Shown: piece after piece, positions 34,721-44,095 of the stretch
How the letters are laid out: every line of letters begins with the position of its first letter
Position numbering within the stretch: the stretch's first letter is position 1
NCBI RefSeq assembly: GCF_002932875.1
Contig: NZ_PSWS01000048.1
Coordinates: 62,001-126,000 of the forward strand
Direction of reading: 5' to 3'
Length of the DNA: 64,000 nucleotides
Origin: Rathayibacter tritici
GTDB taxonomy: Bacteria; Actinomycetota; Actinomycetes; Actinomycetales; Microbacteriaceae
Notes under the pieces: generated by a model
Told to the model about the DNA's origin: nothing
The model's database searches: none
The model's input: the letters and a program-made list of their open reading frames with translations, nothing else
Position numbers and translations under genes: made by a program

Positions 34721-35550
34721 AGGGCGCCCGTGATCCCGGCGAGCAGGCGGGCGAGGTCGTCCTCGGCGTCGCGACCGGCCTCCAGGACCTCCTCGTGGCT
34801 CAGGGGCGTCTTCTGGATACCCGCGGCGAGGTTCGTGATCAGCGACATACCCAGCACCTCCATGCCCGCCTCGCGCGCGGCGATGGCCTCGAGCGCAGTG
34901 GACATGCCGACAATGTGCCCGCCGATGATCTTCGCCATCTGCACCTCGGCCGGGCTCTCATAGTGCGGGCCGCGGAACTGCACGTACACGCCCTCGTCGA
35001 GTTCCGGCCGCGTCCCGCGGGCCAGCTCGCGGAGCCGGGCGGAGTAGAGGTCGGTGAGGTCGATGAACGTCGCGCCCTCCAGCGGGGAGTCGGCGGTGAG
35101 GTTGATGTGGTCGCTGATCAGCACCGGCGTTCCCGGCGTCCAGTGCTCCTTGATCCCGCCGGCGCCGTTGGTGAGGATCATCACCGAGGCCCCTGTCGCG
35201 GCGGCGGTGCGGACACTGTGCGCGACGCGGCGCACGCCGTAACCCTCGTAGTAGTGGGTGCGCGCGCCGATGAGCAGTGCGCGCTTGCCGGTGGGCAGTA
35301 GCACGGAGCGCAGAGTGCCGCCGTGACCGTGCACGGCCGGCTTCGAGAACCCGAGGATCTCGGTGGCCTGGACTGTCGCGGTCGTCTCGCCGATCGCGTC
35401 GGCGGCCTTGCCCCAACCGCTGCCGAGGGTGAGGGCGATGTCGTGCTTCTCGACACCCGTTGCTTCGGCGATCTGTGCGGCGGCACGGGCCGCGATCTCG
35501 AAGGGATCGGCGTGGGGAGCGTCGAGCGGATGCAGAGTCTGGTCGGCCAT
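34717..35550 (-). CDS. punA: Purine-nucleoside phosphorylase
   Basis: 277 residues, the trimeric PNP/MTAP class. Cleaves (deoxy)inosine and (deoxy)guanosine with phosphate. Motifs: LTLGSGWGKAAD (phosphate site), GKRALLIGARTHYYEGY, ILTNGAGGIKEHWTPGTPVL, YVQFRGPHYESPAEV and GMSTALEAIAAREAGMEVLG with NLAAGI. It uses products of Add and supplies pentose-1-phosphate to the mutase encoded next. The ATG has TAGGGT exactly 6 nt upstream, with GGAGGG in between, so it could be translated from a leaderless or a very short leader mRNA. Confidence 0.95.
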   Translation of the reverse strand: MADQTLHPLDAPHADPFEIAARAAAQIAEATGVEKHDIALTLGSGWGKAADAIGETTATVQATEILGFSKPAVHGHGGTLRSVLLPTGKRALLIGARTHYYEGYGVRRVAHSVRTAAATGASVMILTNGAGGIKEHWTPGTPVLISDHINLTADSPLEGATFIDLTDLYSARLRELARGTRPELDEGVYVQFRGPHYESPAEVQMAKIIGGHIVGMSTALEAIAAREAGMEVLGMSLITNLAAGIQKTPLSHEEVLEAGRDAEDDLARLLAGITGAL

Positions 35551-35556
35551 CCCTCC

Positions 35557-35562
35557 ACCCTA
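35557..35562 (-). promoter_or_regulatory. -10 box (TAGGGT) for the PNP-mutase operon
   Basis: Minus-strand TAGGGT ends 6 nt before the PNP ATG. Confidence 0.5.
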
Positions 35563-35646
35563 CCGAGGGGTCGTGCCGGGTCGGGGGCGACTCCCGCGGG
35601 CGCTCGGACACCCCGCGATTGGGTGAACACTCAGTCAGAGGGGACA

Positions 35647-37092
35647 ATGGGACTCATGGCTTACGAGTTCGAGCGCGCGCAGAGAATCGCTGTACTCGGA
35701 GGGGGGCCAGGAGGCTACGAGGCCGCCATCGCGGGGACGCAGCTCGGCGCAGAGGTCACTCTGGTCGAGCGGGTCGGAGTGGGCGGCTCGGCTGTGATCA
35801 CGGACGTCGTTCCGTCGAAGTCGCTGATCGCGACGGCCGAGGCCACGAACGCGATCGGCGAAGCTGCCGACCTCGGTGTGCAGTTCTTCACCCGCTCGGA
35901 GCAGAACAAGCCGGTTCGTCCCGACGTGGCGGTGAACCTCGCGACGGTGAACAAGCGCCTGCTCGGCCTCGCGCGTCAGCAGTCCGAGGACATGCGCGCG
36001 AATCTGGTGCACCACGGCGTGCGCATCGTGCAGGGCGACGGTCGCCTGGACGGCTCCACTGCGCTGATCGTATCGACGGCGGCCGGCGGCGAGGGCATGG
36101 ACTTCGACCGCATCGAGGCGGACACCATCGTCGTGTCGGTCGGCGCCAGTCCGCGAGTGCTGCCGACGGCCGCTCCCGACGGCGAGCGGATCCTCAGCTG
36201 GACCCAGCTCTACACCCTCAAGTCCGTCCCCGAGCACCTCATCGTGGTCGGCTCCGGAGTGACCGGTGCGGAGTTCGCCTCCGCCTACCGCGCGCTCGGC
36301 GCCCGCGTGACCCTGATCTCCTCCCGCGACCAGGTGCTGCCCGGCGAGGATGCCGACGCGGCCGCCGTGATCGAGAACGTGTTCAAGCGCAACGGCATGG
36401 TCGTGCTCTCGAAGTCCCGCGCCGATCGCGTCGAGCGGACCGAGAAGGGCGTGCAGGCCGTGCTCTCGGACGGACGCGTCGTCGAGGGCTCGCACTGCCT
36501 GATGGCCGTCGGCTCGGTGCCGAACACGGCGGGTATCGGCCTCGAGGACGCCGGAGTGCAGCTGACGGAGTCGGGTCACATTCGCGTCAATCGCGTCGCC
36601 CGCACCAGCGTCCCCTCCATCTACGCGGCCGGCGACTGCACCACGTTCCTCCCGCTCGCCTCCGTCGCCGCCATGCAGGGCCGCACGGGCGTGTTCCATG
36701 CGATGGGGGATGCCGTGAACCCGACCGAGGTGCGCAATGTCGCGGCGAACATCTTCACGCAGCCCGAGATCGCGACCGTCGGCTGGAGTCAGCGCGAGAT
36801 TGAGGAGGGGATCGCGCAGGGCGACATCTACAAGCTCCCGCTCGCCGCGAATCCGCGGGCGAAGATGATGGGCATCCGCGACGGTTTCGTGAAGCTGTTC
36901 GCGCGTACCGGCTCCGGCACCGTCATCGGAGGCGTCATTGTCGCACCGAAGGCGAGCGAGCTGATCTTCCCGCTGGCCCTCGCCGTCGAGCACCGACTGA
37001 CCGTCGACCAGGTCGCCCGCGCCTTCACCGTCTACCCGAGCCTCACCGGCTCGATCTCGGACGCCGCCCGCGCCATGCACATCGTCTCCTAG
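35647..37092 (+). CDS. lpdA: NAD(P)H-quinone dehydrogenase of the LpdA type (lipoamide dehydrogenase-like flavoprotein)
   Basis: 481 residues. The overall fold is that of lipoamide dehydrogenase: FAD motif AVLGGGPGGYEAAIAG, NAD motif IVVGSGVTGAEFASAYRALG, second FAD motif IYAAGDCTTFLPLAS and a C-terminal dimer domain. The redox CxxxxC of true lipoamide dehydrogenases is absent: the segment reads VGGSAVITDVVPSKSLI. This is the hallmark of M. tuberculosis Rv3303c (LpdA), an NAD(P)H quinone reductase. An in-frame ATG at 35656 is an equally good start; GAGGGG precedes both. Convergent with the accA gene (17 nt). Confidence 0.9.
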   Translation: MGLMAYEFERAQRIAVLGGGPGGYEAAIAGTQLGAEVTLVERVGVGGSAVITDVVPSKSLIATAEATNAIGEAADLGVQFFTRSEQNKPVRPDVAVNLATVNKRLLGLARQQSEDMRANLVHHGVRIVQGDGRLDGSTALIVSTAAGGEGMDFDRIEADTIVVSVGASPRVLPTAAPDGERILSWTQLYTLKSVPEHLIVVGSGVTGAEFASAYRALGARVTLISSRDQVLPGEDADAAAVIENVFKRNGMVVLSKSRADRVERTEKGVQAVLSDGRVVEGSHCLMAVGSVPNTAGIGLEDAGVQLTESGHIRVNRVARTSVPSIYAAGDCTTFLPLASVAAMQGRTGVFHAMGDAVNPTEVRNVAANIFTQPEIATVGWSQREIEEGIAQGDIYKLPLAANPRAKMMGIRDGFVKLFARTGSGTVIGGVIVAPKASELIFPLALAVEHRLTVDQVARAFTVYPSLTGSISDAARAMHIVS

Positions 37093-37109
37093 GCCACTCC
37101 CCGCGTCGG

Positions 37110-38876
37110 CTAGGGGCTGACGATGTGCAGGAGCACGTGGCCGGCGGCGACGGTGGAGCCGGCCTCCGCGTTGAGGGCGGTGACGGTGCCGTCCTTGTGG
37201 GCGGTGAGCGGCTGCTCCATCTTCATCGCTTCAAGGACGACGACGAGGTCGCCGGTGACGACGGTGTCGCCCTCGGCGACGGCGACCTTGACGATCGTGG
37301 CCTGCATCGGCGAGGCGACCGAGTCGCCCGTGACCGTGCTGACGGAGGAGGAGCCGCGGCGCTTCGGGGTGGCCGCGGCGGCTCCGCGCGCGGGGGCGGA
37401 GCCGACGAGGTCGCCGGGCAGGGTGACCTCGACGCGGCGTCCGTCGACCTCGACGACCACGTTCTGGCGGGCTGCTGCCTCGGGGGTCGCTCCGGGCTCG
37501 CCGCTCCAGGCCGGGATCGTGTTCTCGAACTCGGTCTCGATCCAGCGGGTGTAGATCGAGAAGGGGGCGCCGCCCTCAGGGGCGAAGGCCGGGTCCTCGA
37601 CGATCGCGCGGTGGAAGGGGAGCACCGTCGGCAGTCCGGTGACCTCGAACTCGGCCAGAGCGCGCCGCGATCGCTCGAGCGCCTGCTCGCGGCTATCGCC
37701 GGTGACGATCAGCTTCGCGAGGAGCGAGTCGAAGGAGCCGGAGATCACGTCGCCCGCGACGACACCGGAGTCGACGCGGACACCGGGTCCGCCGGGCGCC
37801 TTGAAGACGTGCACCGGGCCGGGGGCGGGGAGGAAGCCGCGGCCCGCGTCCTCACCGTTGATCCGGAACTCGAAGGAGTGGCCGCGGGGCGCCGGGTCGG
37901 CGTCGTCGAGCGCGCCGCCCTCCGCGAGCCGGAACTGCTCGCGGACGAGGTCGATACCGGTGACCTCCTCCGACACGGGGTGCTCGACCTGGAGGCGCGT
38001 GTTGACCTCGAGGAAGGACACCGTGCCGTCCTTGCCGATCAGGAACTCGCAGGTGCCGGCGCCGAGGTAGCCGACCTCCTTCAGGATCGCCTTCGAGGCG
38101 CGGTAGAGCTCGGCGTTCTGCTCGTCGGTCAGGAACGGCGCAGGCGCCTCCTCGACGAGCTTCTGGTGGCGGCGCTGGAGGGAGCAGTCGCGAGTGGAGA
38201 CGACGACGACGGTGCCGTGCGCATCGGCCAGGCACTGGGTCTCGACGTGGCGCGGCTGATCGAGGTACTTCTCGACGAAGCACTCGCCGCGACCGAAGGC
38301 GGCGACGGCCTCGCGGGTAGCGGAGGCGAAGAGTTCCTCGACCTCCTCGCGTTCGCGGGCGACCTTGAGGCCGCGCCCGCCGCCTCCGAACGCCGCCTTG
38401 ATCGCGACGGGGAGGCCGTGCTGGTCGACGAACTCGAGCACTTCGGCGGCGCCCGAGACGGGGTTGAGGGTTCCCGGAGCGAGTGGAGCGCCGACCTTCT
38501 CGGCCACGTGGCGGGCCGAGACCTTGTCGCCCAGGCGTTCGATCGCGTCGGGACCGGGGCCGATCCAGATCAGTCCGGCGTCGATCACGGCGCGGGCGAA
38601 GTCGGCGTTCTCGGCGAGGAAGCCGTAGCCGGGGTGCACGGCGTCGGCGCCGGAGCGGCGGGCCACCGAGAGCAGCTTGTCGATGACGAGGTAGGTCTCG
38701 GCGCTGGTGGTCCCGCCGAGGGCGTAGGCCTCGTCGGCGAGGCGGCTGTGCACGGCGTCGCGGTCCTGGTCGGCGTAGACGGCGACGGAGGCGATCCCGC
38801 TGTCGCGGGCTGCGCGGATGACTCGGACGGCGATCTCGCCTCGGTTGGCGATGAGCACCTTCGTAATCTTCGGCAT
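37110..38876 (-). CDS. accA3: Acyl-CoA carboxylase alpha subunit (biotin carboxylase plus biotin carrier)
   Basis: 588 residues. The N-terminal biotin carboxylase part has [18 protein letters not shown], the Gly-rich ATP loop [31 protein letters not shown] and [17 protein letters not shown] Pro/Ala/Ser-rich linker leads to the biotinyl domain with EAMKM (biotinylated Lys552). It carboxylates biotin for transfer to acetyl- or propionyl-CoA by AccD. The homologue in M. tuberculosis is AccA3. A TAGGGT box lies 9 nt upstream of the ATG. The partner beta and epsilon subunits and BirA are encoded 6-10 kb away. Confidence 0.95.
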   Translation of the reverse strand: MPKITKVLIANRGEIAVRVIRAARDSGIASVAVYADQDRDAVHSRLADEAYALGGTTSAETYLVIDKLLSVARRSGADAVHPGYGFLAENADFARAVIDAGLIWIGPGPDAIERLGDKVSARHVAEKVGAPLAPGTLNPVSGAAEVLEFVDQHGLPVAIKAAFGGGGRGLKVAREREEVEELFASATREAVAAFGRGECFVEKYLDQPRHVETQCLADAHGTVVVVSTRDCSLQRRHQKLVEEAPAPFLTDEQNAELYRASKAILKEVGYLGAGTCEFLIGKDGTVSFLEVNTRLQVEHPVSEEVTGIDLVREQFRLAEGGALDDADPAPRGHSFEFRINGEDAGRGFLPAPGPVHVFKAPGGPGVRVDSGVVAGDVISGSFDSLLAKLIVTGDSREQALERSRRALAEFEVTGLPTVLPFHRAIVEDPAFAPEGGAPFSIYTRWIETEFENTIPAWSGEPGATPEAAARQNVVVEVDGRRVEVTLPGDLVGSAPARGAAAATPKRRGSSSVSTVTGDSVASPMQATIVKVAVAEGDTVVTGDLVVVLEAMKMEQPLTAHKDGTVTALNAEAGSTVAAGHVLLHIVSP

Positions 38877-38974
38877 GGTTCCTAACCCTAGGGGGCGCCT
38901 GCGCGCGGCCCGTCGCGGCTCACGACAAAGAAGCGGGGGGCGTTCGTCGGATCCTCACAACGGCGCGCGGGCGC

Positions 38975-39601
38975 TCACCGGTTCCAGAGTGCGGTCCAGT
39001 CGACGCCGAGACTGCGCACGAGCGAGCGGAGGGTCGGCACCGACATCCCGATCACGGTCGAGGGGTCGCCCTCGATCGCGGTGATGAACCCGGCGCCGCG
39101 GCCGTCGATGGTGAAGGCGCCGGCCACCTCGAGCGGCTCGCCGGTGGCGACGTAGGCGTCGATCTCGGTGTCCTCGATGTCCGCGGCGAACGTGACGGCG
39201 GCGGACGTGACCGCACCGGCCTCCGCGACGATCCGTCCGCCGCGGTGGTCGATCAGCCAGTGACCGGAGTGGAGGCGGCCGGTGCGTCCGCGCTGAGCCC
39301 GCCAGCGCTCGCGGGCCCGTTCCGGCTGGTGCGGCTTGCCGTGGACGACCCCGTCGAGCACGAACGCCGAGTCGCCGCCGAGCACCAGTCCATCGACCTC
39401 GGAGCTCAGCACGGCGTGCGCCTTGGCATGCGCGAGCAGCGACACGGTGGCGTCCGCATCCAGCACCGCGCCCCGCTCCTGCTCGGAGCGGGCGACGGCC
39501 GCGGGCTCGTCCACCTCGGAGGGGACGACGACGGGCTCGATCCCTGCGGCCCGCAGCAGCGCGAGGCGCGCCGGGGACGTGGAGGCGAGGTAGAGGCGCA
39601 C
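38975..39601 (-). CDS. maf: Maf-family nucleoside triphosphate pyrophosphatase
   Basis: 208 residues. Hydrolyses non-canonical or normal nucleoside triphosphates to monophosphates. The N-terminal LYLASTSPARLALLRAAG, the catalytic GLVLGGDSAFVLDG and GKPHQPERARERWRAQRGRT, then LHSGHWLI, match Maf/YhdE. In actinobacteria maf lies between accA and accD/accE, as here on a larger scale. The GTG with GGGAG 6 nt upstream is the start; the longer frame upstream is not conserved-looking. The divergent neighbour is an RNA methyltransferase, 44 nt away. Confidence 0.92.
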   Translation of the reverse strand: MRLYLASTSPARLALLRAAGIEPVVVPSEVDEPAAVARSEQERGAVLDADATVSLLAHAKAHAVLSSEVDGLVLGGDSAFVLDGVVHGKPHQPERARERWRAQRGRTGRLHSGHWLIDHRGGRIVAEAGAVTSAAVTFAADIEDTEIDAYVATGEPLEVAGAFTIDGRGAGFITAIEGDPSTVIGMSVPTLRSLVRSLGVDWTALWNR

Positions 39602-39645
39602 GAAGGCTCCCTGCGGCCGGGCCCACGCTGTGGGATGCTCGACGG

Positions 39646-40950
39646 ATGGCACAGACCCCGCCCCGAGCATCCGCCCGCTCCGATGGAGCCGACGACGCAC
39701 TCGGGACCGAGATCGAGCTCGACATTAGCAACGTTGCTCACGGCGGCGTGTTCGTCGCCCGACACGAGGGCCGCGTGGTCTTCGTCCCGGATGTCCTCCC
39801 CGGTGAGCGCGTCCGGGTCCGGATCAGCGAGGTGCGGCACGACAGCTTCTGGCGCGGCGAGGCCCTGGAGGTACTGGAGGCGTCGGAGCACCGGGTCGAG
39901 CACATCTGGCCCGAGGCCGCTCTCGGCCGTCGTCCCGAGGAGCGGGTCGGAGGCGCTGAGTTCGGCCACGCCGATCTGGCCTATCAGCGCGAGCTCAAAC
40001 GCCTGGTGCTGGTCGACTCCTTCGCCCGCTTCGCCCACCGCGACGTCGGGGTGGAGGTCGCGCCGATCGCCGGCGACGACGCCTCCCACGGGCTCGGCTG
40101 GCGCACCCGCAACCGCCTGCACGTCGACGACGCTGGCCGTGTCGGCCCCTACGCCGCGCGCAGCCACCACGTCGTCACGGTGCGGACGCTGCCATTAGCG
40201 ACCGCCGATTCGTCGCTGGTCGCACCCCTCGGCGAGCGCCTCGCGCCCGGATCCGTCGTCGACCTCGTGGACGCCGCCGGCTCCGAGGGCGCCGCGGTGC
40301 TCGTGCACGACCCCGCCGACAAGCGCGCGCGCCGCGACCGCACTGTGGTGAGCGAGTTCGTCGCTGGCCGCACCTTCCGGGTCGATCGCACCGGCTTCTG
40401 GCAGGTGCACCGCGGAGCGGCCGCCACGCTCTTCGAGGCCGTTCAGGCCGCCGTCGATGCGGAGTCGGCGGATCCGGATGCGGCGAACCACGACCTCTAT
40501 GGCGGTGTGGGCCTGCTTGCCGCCGCTCTGGCCGACCGCCTCGGAGCCGGAGTCCGTGTGACCAGCGTCGAGAGCGACTCCCGCGCCACCGAGCACGCGC
40601 TCGAGAACCTTGCCGACCACGTCGGCGCCCGGGCGGTGACAGCCCGGGTGGACCGTTACCTCCGCGACGTGCTCGCCCAGGCCGATGCTCGCGAGCGGGG
40701 GCGGTGGCGGGCGGCCACCGTCGTCCTCGATCCGCCCCGCTCGGGCGCTGGCCGCGCGGTCACCGAGGCGCTGGCGCAGCTGCGACCGGCCCAGCTCGTC
40801 TACGTCGCCTGCGACCCGGTGGCGCTCGCCCGCGACGTCGGGGCACTGACCGCTGAGGGTTACGAGCTCGCGACTCTCGACGGCTTCGACCTCTTCCCGC
40901 ACACCTCGCACGGAGAGGCCGTCGCGCGTCTGGTCCGCCAAGGGGACTGA
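39646..40950 (+). CDS. TrmA/RlmD-family RNA (uracil-5-) methyltransferase with TRAM domain
   Basis: 434 residues. The N-terminal TRAM domain (IELDISNVAHGGVFVARHEG, VVFVPDVLPGERVRVRI) binds RNA. The C-terminal SAM domain has the AdoMet loop DLYGGVGLLAAAL, motif VVLDPPRSGAGRAV and the catalytic Cys in LVYVACDPVALARDVG. It methylates a uridine in 23S rRNA or tRNA; the exact position is unknown. The CxxxxxCxxC iron-sulfur ligands of RlmD are absent between the domains (GGAEFGHADLAYQ there). It starts close to the divergent maf gene. Confidence 0.9.
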   Translation: MAQTPPRASARSDGADDALGTEIELDISNVAHGGVFVARHEGRVVFVPDVLPGERVRVRISEVRHDSFWRGEALEVLEASEHRVEHIWPEAALGRRPEERVGGAEFGHADLAYQRELKRLVLVDSFARFAHRDVGVEVAPIAGDDASHGLGWRTRNRLHVDDAGRVGPYAARSHHVVTVRTLPLATADSSLVAPLGERLAPGSVVDLVDAAGSEGAAVLVHDPADKRARRDRTVVSEFVAGRTFRVDRTGFWQVHRGAAATLFEAVQAAVDAESADPDAANHDLYGGVGLLAAALADRLGAGVRVTSVESDSRATEHALENLADHVGARAVTARVDRYLRDVLAQADARERGRWRAATVVLDPPRSGAGRAVTEALAQLRPAQLVYVACDPVALARDVGALTAEGYELATLDGFDLFPHTSHGEAVARLVRQGD

Positions 40951-40969
40951 CCGCGGCCTCGCGCCTGCG

Positions 40970-40975
40970 TAGCAT
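40970..40975 (+). promoter_or_regulatory. -10 box (TAGCAT) for the leaderless response-regulator operon
   Basis: TAGCAT ends 7 nt before the ATG at 40983 and therefore picks that ATG over the one at 40974. Confidence 0.55.
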
Positions 40976-40982
40976 GGGTTGG

Positions 40983-41681
40983 ATGGAGTTCCCTGCCGAC
41001 CATGATGCAGCCGAGGGTCCGCGGGTGCGGGTGGCGATCGTGGACGACCACGAATCGGTGCGCCTCGGCGTCGCCGCTGCCGTCCACAGTGCGGGGATGC
41101 AGGTGATCGCCGCCGCCGAGACGGTGCAGGCGCTCGAGTGCACGATCGGCAGTGCCGAGATCGATGTGCTCGTCCTGGATCTGTCCCTGAACGACGGGTC
41201 GAGTATCACCAGCAACGTGAAGTGGGGGCAGGTGCGCGGCTCCGCCGTCCTCGTGCACAGCATTGCCGATCGTGTGGTGGCGGTGCGGGAGGCGCTCGCC
41301 GCCGGTGCCGCCGGGGTCATTCCCAAGTCGTCGCCGATGTCGACCGTGGTCGCCGCCATCCGCACCGTCGCCCGCGGCGAGGTGCTGAACAATCTGGAGT
41401 GGGCGTCAGCGATCGACGCCGATGACGACTTCGCCCGGGCCGTGCTCGGCCGCCGCGAGCGCGACGTCCTGCACCTCTACGCTTCGGGCCTGCCGTTGAA
41501 GCGGGTGGCCGAGCGGCTCCAGATCTCGGTGTCGACGGCGAAGGAGTATCTCGACCGGATCCGCGAGAAGTACGTCGAGATCGGCCGTCCCGCGCCGACG
41601 AAGGTCGATCTGTTGCGGCGTGCGGTCGAGGACGGCATCCTCCCGGGCATCGACCCGGATGACGGCGATGGCGGGCGCTGA
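40983..41681 (+). CDS. NarL/LuxR-type response regulator
   Basis: 232 residues. The receiver domain has the acidic pair in AIVDDHESVRLG (Asp21, Asp22), the phosphorylated Asp66 in VLVLDLSLNDG and the conserved Lys115 in GVIPKSS. The C-terminal LuxR-type helix-turn-helix (LGRRERDVLHLYASGLPLKR, VAERLQISVSTAKEYLDRIR) binds DNA. It is the first gene of a three-gene operon with two membrane proteins related to histidine kinases. A palindromic site 0.34 kb past the first palindrome-free end of this operon is a candidate target. Its end overlaps the kinase gene. The stimulus is unknown. Confidence 0.9.
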   Translation: MEFPADHDAAEGPRVRVAIVDDHESVRLGVAAAVHSAGMQVIAAAETVQALECTIGSAEIDVLVLDLSLNDGSSITSNVKWGQVRGSAVLVHSIADRVVAVREALAAGAAGVIPKSSPMSTVVAAIRTVARGEVLNNLEWASAIDADDDFARAVLGRRERDVLHLYASGLPLKRVAERLQISVSTAKEYLDRIREKYVEIGRPAPTKVDLLRRAVEDGILPGIDPDDGDGGR

Positions 41682-42882
41682 GGCTCCGGTCGCCCGCCGG
41701 AACGCCGGGCGCGAGCGGATCGACACGATCATCAGCACGGTCGTGTCCTTCTTCGGCTTCGGTTTCGGCGTGCAGACCGTCCCGCCGATCCTCGCCCAGC
41801 TGCCGTTGCTGCGCCCCGAGGTCGCCTGGCCGGTGCTGGTACTGGTGTTCGGGTCGCTCAGCGGCGCCGTCGTCACTGCCGTGCTGCGGCGCGGTTCCCG
41901 GATCACTGCGGTCCTGGTCGCCGTCGGGGTCTTCGTCTCGGTGGTGACCTGGCCGGCGGCCGTCGCTCCCGGGGTCGCCAGTCGCGAGACGCCCTGGGTC
42001 TGGTACCTGATGACCATCGGCACCGCCTTCTGCACCATCGCGGCACCGCTGCGCGTCGCCATCGCCTACGCCGGCGTGACGACGGTGCTGTTCGGGGTGC
42101 TCCGCGTGCTGCCCGCCGGAGGTGGAGCGGAGCCGACTCGCGCGATCCTCGACGCCGCGTACGTCGGCATCGTCGGGTTCGTGATGCTGGTGCTGATCAC
42201 CGTGCTCCGGCAATCGGCCGATCAGGTCGACCGCGCTCAGACCACGGCCACACAGCAGTACGAGGCCGCGATGCGCCAGCACGCCGGCGAGGTGGAGCGG
42301 GTCGAGGTCGACGCGCTGGTGCACGACAACGTGCTCGCCACCCTCCTCTCCGCCGCGTCGGCCGAGTCGCCGGCTGAGCGTGCTCTCGTCTCGTCGATGG
42401 CTCAGCGCACACTCGGAGTGCTCCTGCCGGATCACGAGCCCGACACGCTGGAGGGCATGATCCCGCTGGAGCGCTTGCAGCGCCGACTCGCGCACGCCGC
42501 GTCCACCTTCGGGACCGAGATCGCTGTAAAGACGGCCGAGGGTGTCGATCCGCGGCGGACGACCCTGCCCCGCTCGGTGGCCGAGGCCTTGCTCGGAGCC
42601 GTTTACCAGGCCCTCGCTAACAGCGTCCAGCACGCCGGGCCGAGCGGCAGAGTGCACCGCGTCGTCCACGGGGTGCTCGGCGACGGCGTGGTGGAGATCG
42701 TGGTGGAGGACGACGGCCGCGGCTTCCAGCTGGCCGATGTGCCGCGTGAGCGGCTGGGCATCCGGCTGTCCATCCTCGAGCGGGTGCACAATGCCCGGGG
42801 CGTCGCCCGGATCGATTCGACACCGGGCGAAGGGACGCGGGTCGTCCTCACCTGGCGCCCGGACGCGGGCGGTGCGCGATGA
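41659..42882 (+). CDS. Membrane sensor histidine kinase (HisKA_3-like)
   Basis: 407 residues. Residues about 22-185 form five to six membrane helices with short loops, so the signal is probably sensed in or near the membrane. A short coiled segment leads to the dimerisation helix with VDALVHDNVLATLLSA (probable phospho-His222). The HATPase domain follows with the N-box ALANSVQHAG, VVEDDGRGFQLADV and GEGTRVVL. It overlaps the regulator gene by 23 nt and the next gene by 4 nt, so the three products are likely to work together. The ATG at 41659 is preferred; another in-frame ATG lies 9 nt later. Confidence 0.85.
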   Translation: MTAMAGAEAPVARRNAGRERIDTIISTVVSFFGFGFGVQTVPPILAQLPLLRPEVAWPVLVLVFGSLSGAVVTAVLRRGSRITAVLVAVGVFVSVVTWPAAVAPGVASRETPWVWYLMTIGTAFCTIAAPLRVAIAYAGVTTVLFGVLRVLPAGGGAEPTRAILDAAYVGIVGFVMLVLITVLRQSADQVDRAQTTATQQYEAAMRQHAGEVERVEVDALVHDNVLATLLSAASAESPAERALVSSMAQRTLGVLLPDHEPDTLEGMIPLERLQRRLAHAASTFGTEIAVKTAEGVDPRRTTLPRSVAEALLGAVYQALANSVQHAGPSGRVHRVVHGVLGDGVVEIVVEDDGRGFQLADVPRERLGIRLSILERVHNARGVARIDSTPGEGTRVVLTWRPDAGGAR

Positions 42883-43922
42883 TCGCGTACCCGCGGCCTC
42901 TGCTCCAGGGGCTCGGCGCCGGCTTCTCGCTCTATCACGTGGTGCTCGCGTTCTTTTCGTTCCGTCTCTCCCCGGCCACTACGGCCGACCTGGTCGCGGT
43001 CGCGCTCTACGTCGCGGCGACGGTCGTCGCCCTCTGGCCCGGATCGACCACCCGGCTCGCGCTCCCGGTCGCGATCGGGATGGCCGTGGTCGCCGTCGCC
43101 CTGCCCCTGCTCGTGTCGCCATCGCTGGACCCGGCGGCCTCCAACGGCTACTCCACCTGGTACATCGCCGCCGTCGGAACTCTGATGACGATCGTCTGCG
43201 CCCGGCGCCGGGCCATCTGCGCGTGGATCGGCGTTGGCTTCCTGATCGTGCACACCCTGGTCTGGGCGGGTCCCGCCGCGCTCGCCACCCTCGGCGTCGT
43301 CGGCGGAATCGCCTGGGTCGCGATCGCGCAGCTGCTCATCGTCGAGCTGGGTCGGGCGGGATCGGAGGCGCGTGTGCTCGAGGCGGCCGAGCGCGCGGCC
43401 GCGTCGTGGCGTGCGGCGGAGGAGGCGCACCTCACGGAGCGCGAGGTGCGCCTCGAGCAGACCCGCGCTCTCGCCTCCGACATGCTGCTGCGCATCGCGC
43501 AGCCGGGGCCGGGTCTGACCGACGACGAGCGGCGCGAATGCCGCCTGCTCGAGGCGGCGGTGCGCGACGAGATCCGAGGCAGGCGATTGCTCGACGACGA
43601 GGTGCGGCGCCTGGTGCTCGACGCGCGGCGCCGCGGGGTGAGCGTCTCGGTGCTCGATGACGGCGGACTGGACCGCAGCTCGGAGAGCGAGAGCCGCCGG
43701 GTACTGGGCGAGCTCGCTCGGGCGCTCGACGGCATTCGCGAGGAGGTGGACCGGGTGGTTGTGCGGACCGCGTCGGCCGATTCGGCATCGGCGGTGACCG
43801 TTGTGGGGTTGCGGACGGCGGGTGACGGCAGTGCGGGCGCTCTGGGTTCCGATGACCCGGGCGACGAGGTGGACGCGTGGGTCGAGATCCGACGCGGCGG
43901 ACCGGGCGAGCGGGACGCCTGA
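42879..43922 (+). CDS. Membrane protein resembling a degenerate histidine kinase
   Basis: 347 residues. Residues about 8-165 hold five to six membrane helices arranged like the preceding kinase. A charged helical segment (EAAERAAASWRAAEEAHLTE region) and a cytoplasmic domain follow, but no phospho-His box and no clear ATP-binding N, G1 or G2 box can be found. It may be a partner or signal-receiving subunit of the preceding kinase, whose stop codon it overlaps by 4 nt. The C-terminus is Gly/Asp-rich. No named family was recognised; the kinase relationship is inferred from topology and position. Confidence 0.7.
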   Translation: MIAYPRPLLQGLGAGFSLYHVVLAFFSFRLSPATTADLVAVALYVAATVVALWPGSTTRLALPVAIGMAVVAVALPLLVSPSLDPAASNGYSTWYIAAVGTLMTIVCARRRAICAWIGVGFLIVHTLVWAGPAALATLGVVGGIAWVAIAQLLIVELGRAGSEARVLEAAERAAASWRAAEEAHLTEREVRLEQTRALASDMLLRIAQPGPGLTDDERRECRLLEAAVRDEIRGRRLLDDEVRRLVLDARRRGVSVSVLDDGGLDRSSESESRRVLGELARALDGIREEVDRVVVRTASADSASAVTVVGLRTAGDGSAGALGSDDPGDEVDAWVEIRRGGPGERDA

Positions 43923-43971
43923 GCAGTCGCGGTCGGCCGGCCGCGGAGAAATCCAGCCGCTTAACGGAGTG

Positions 43972-44014
43972 CGGCGGGCCGTCCACTCCTCCGAAGAGGG
44001 GGCCCGGCCCGCCG
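43972..44014 (+). terminator. Terminator after the signalling operon
   Basis: CGGCGGGCCG and CGGCCCGCCG pair perfectly (10 bp), with an inner CCTC-CGAA-GAGG stem. It lies 49 nt after the third gene. Confidence 0.7.
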
Positions 44015-44023
44015 TCAAACCCC

Positions 44024-44058
44024 GAGTGAGGGTAACAACCCGAATATTACCCTCACTC
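44024..44058. promoter_or_regulatory. Perfect 12-bp inverted repeat, candidate response-regulator operator
   Basis: GAGTGAGGGTAA and TTACCCTCACTC are perfect arms separated by 11 nt. The half-site TTACCCT occurs a third time at 44080-44086, overlapping a TACCCT -10 candidate. The centre lies about 52 nt before the expected transcript start, a usual distance for NarL/LuxR-type activators. Confidence 0.55.
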
Positions 44059-44095
44059 GCCCCCAACACACCCGCCTGCTTACCCTGGTCGGCGA

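Noticed and set aside
35647-37092. Lipoamide dehydrogenase of a 2-oxoacid dehydrogenase complex
   Set aside because: The redox-active CxxxxC is missing, which matches LpdA-type quinone reductases instead.
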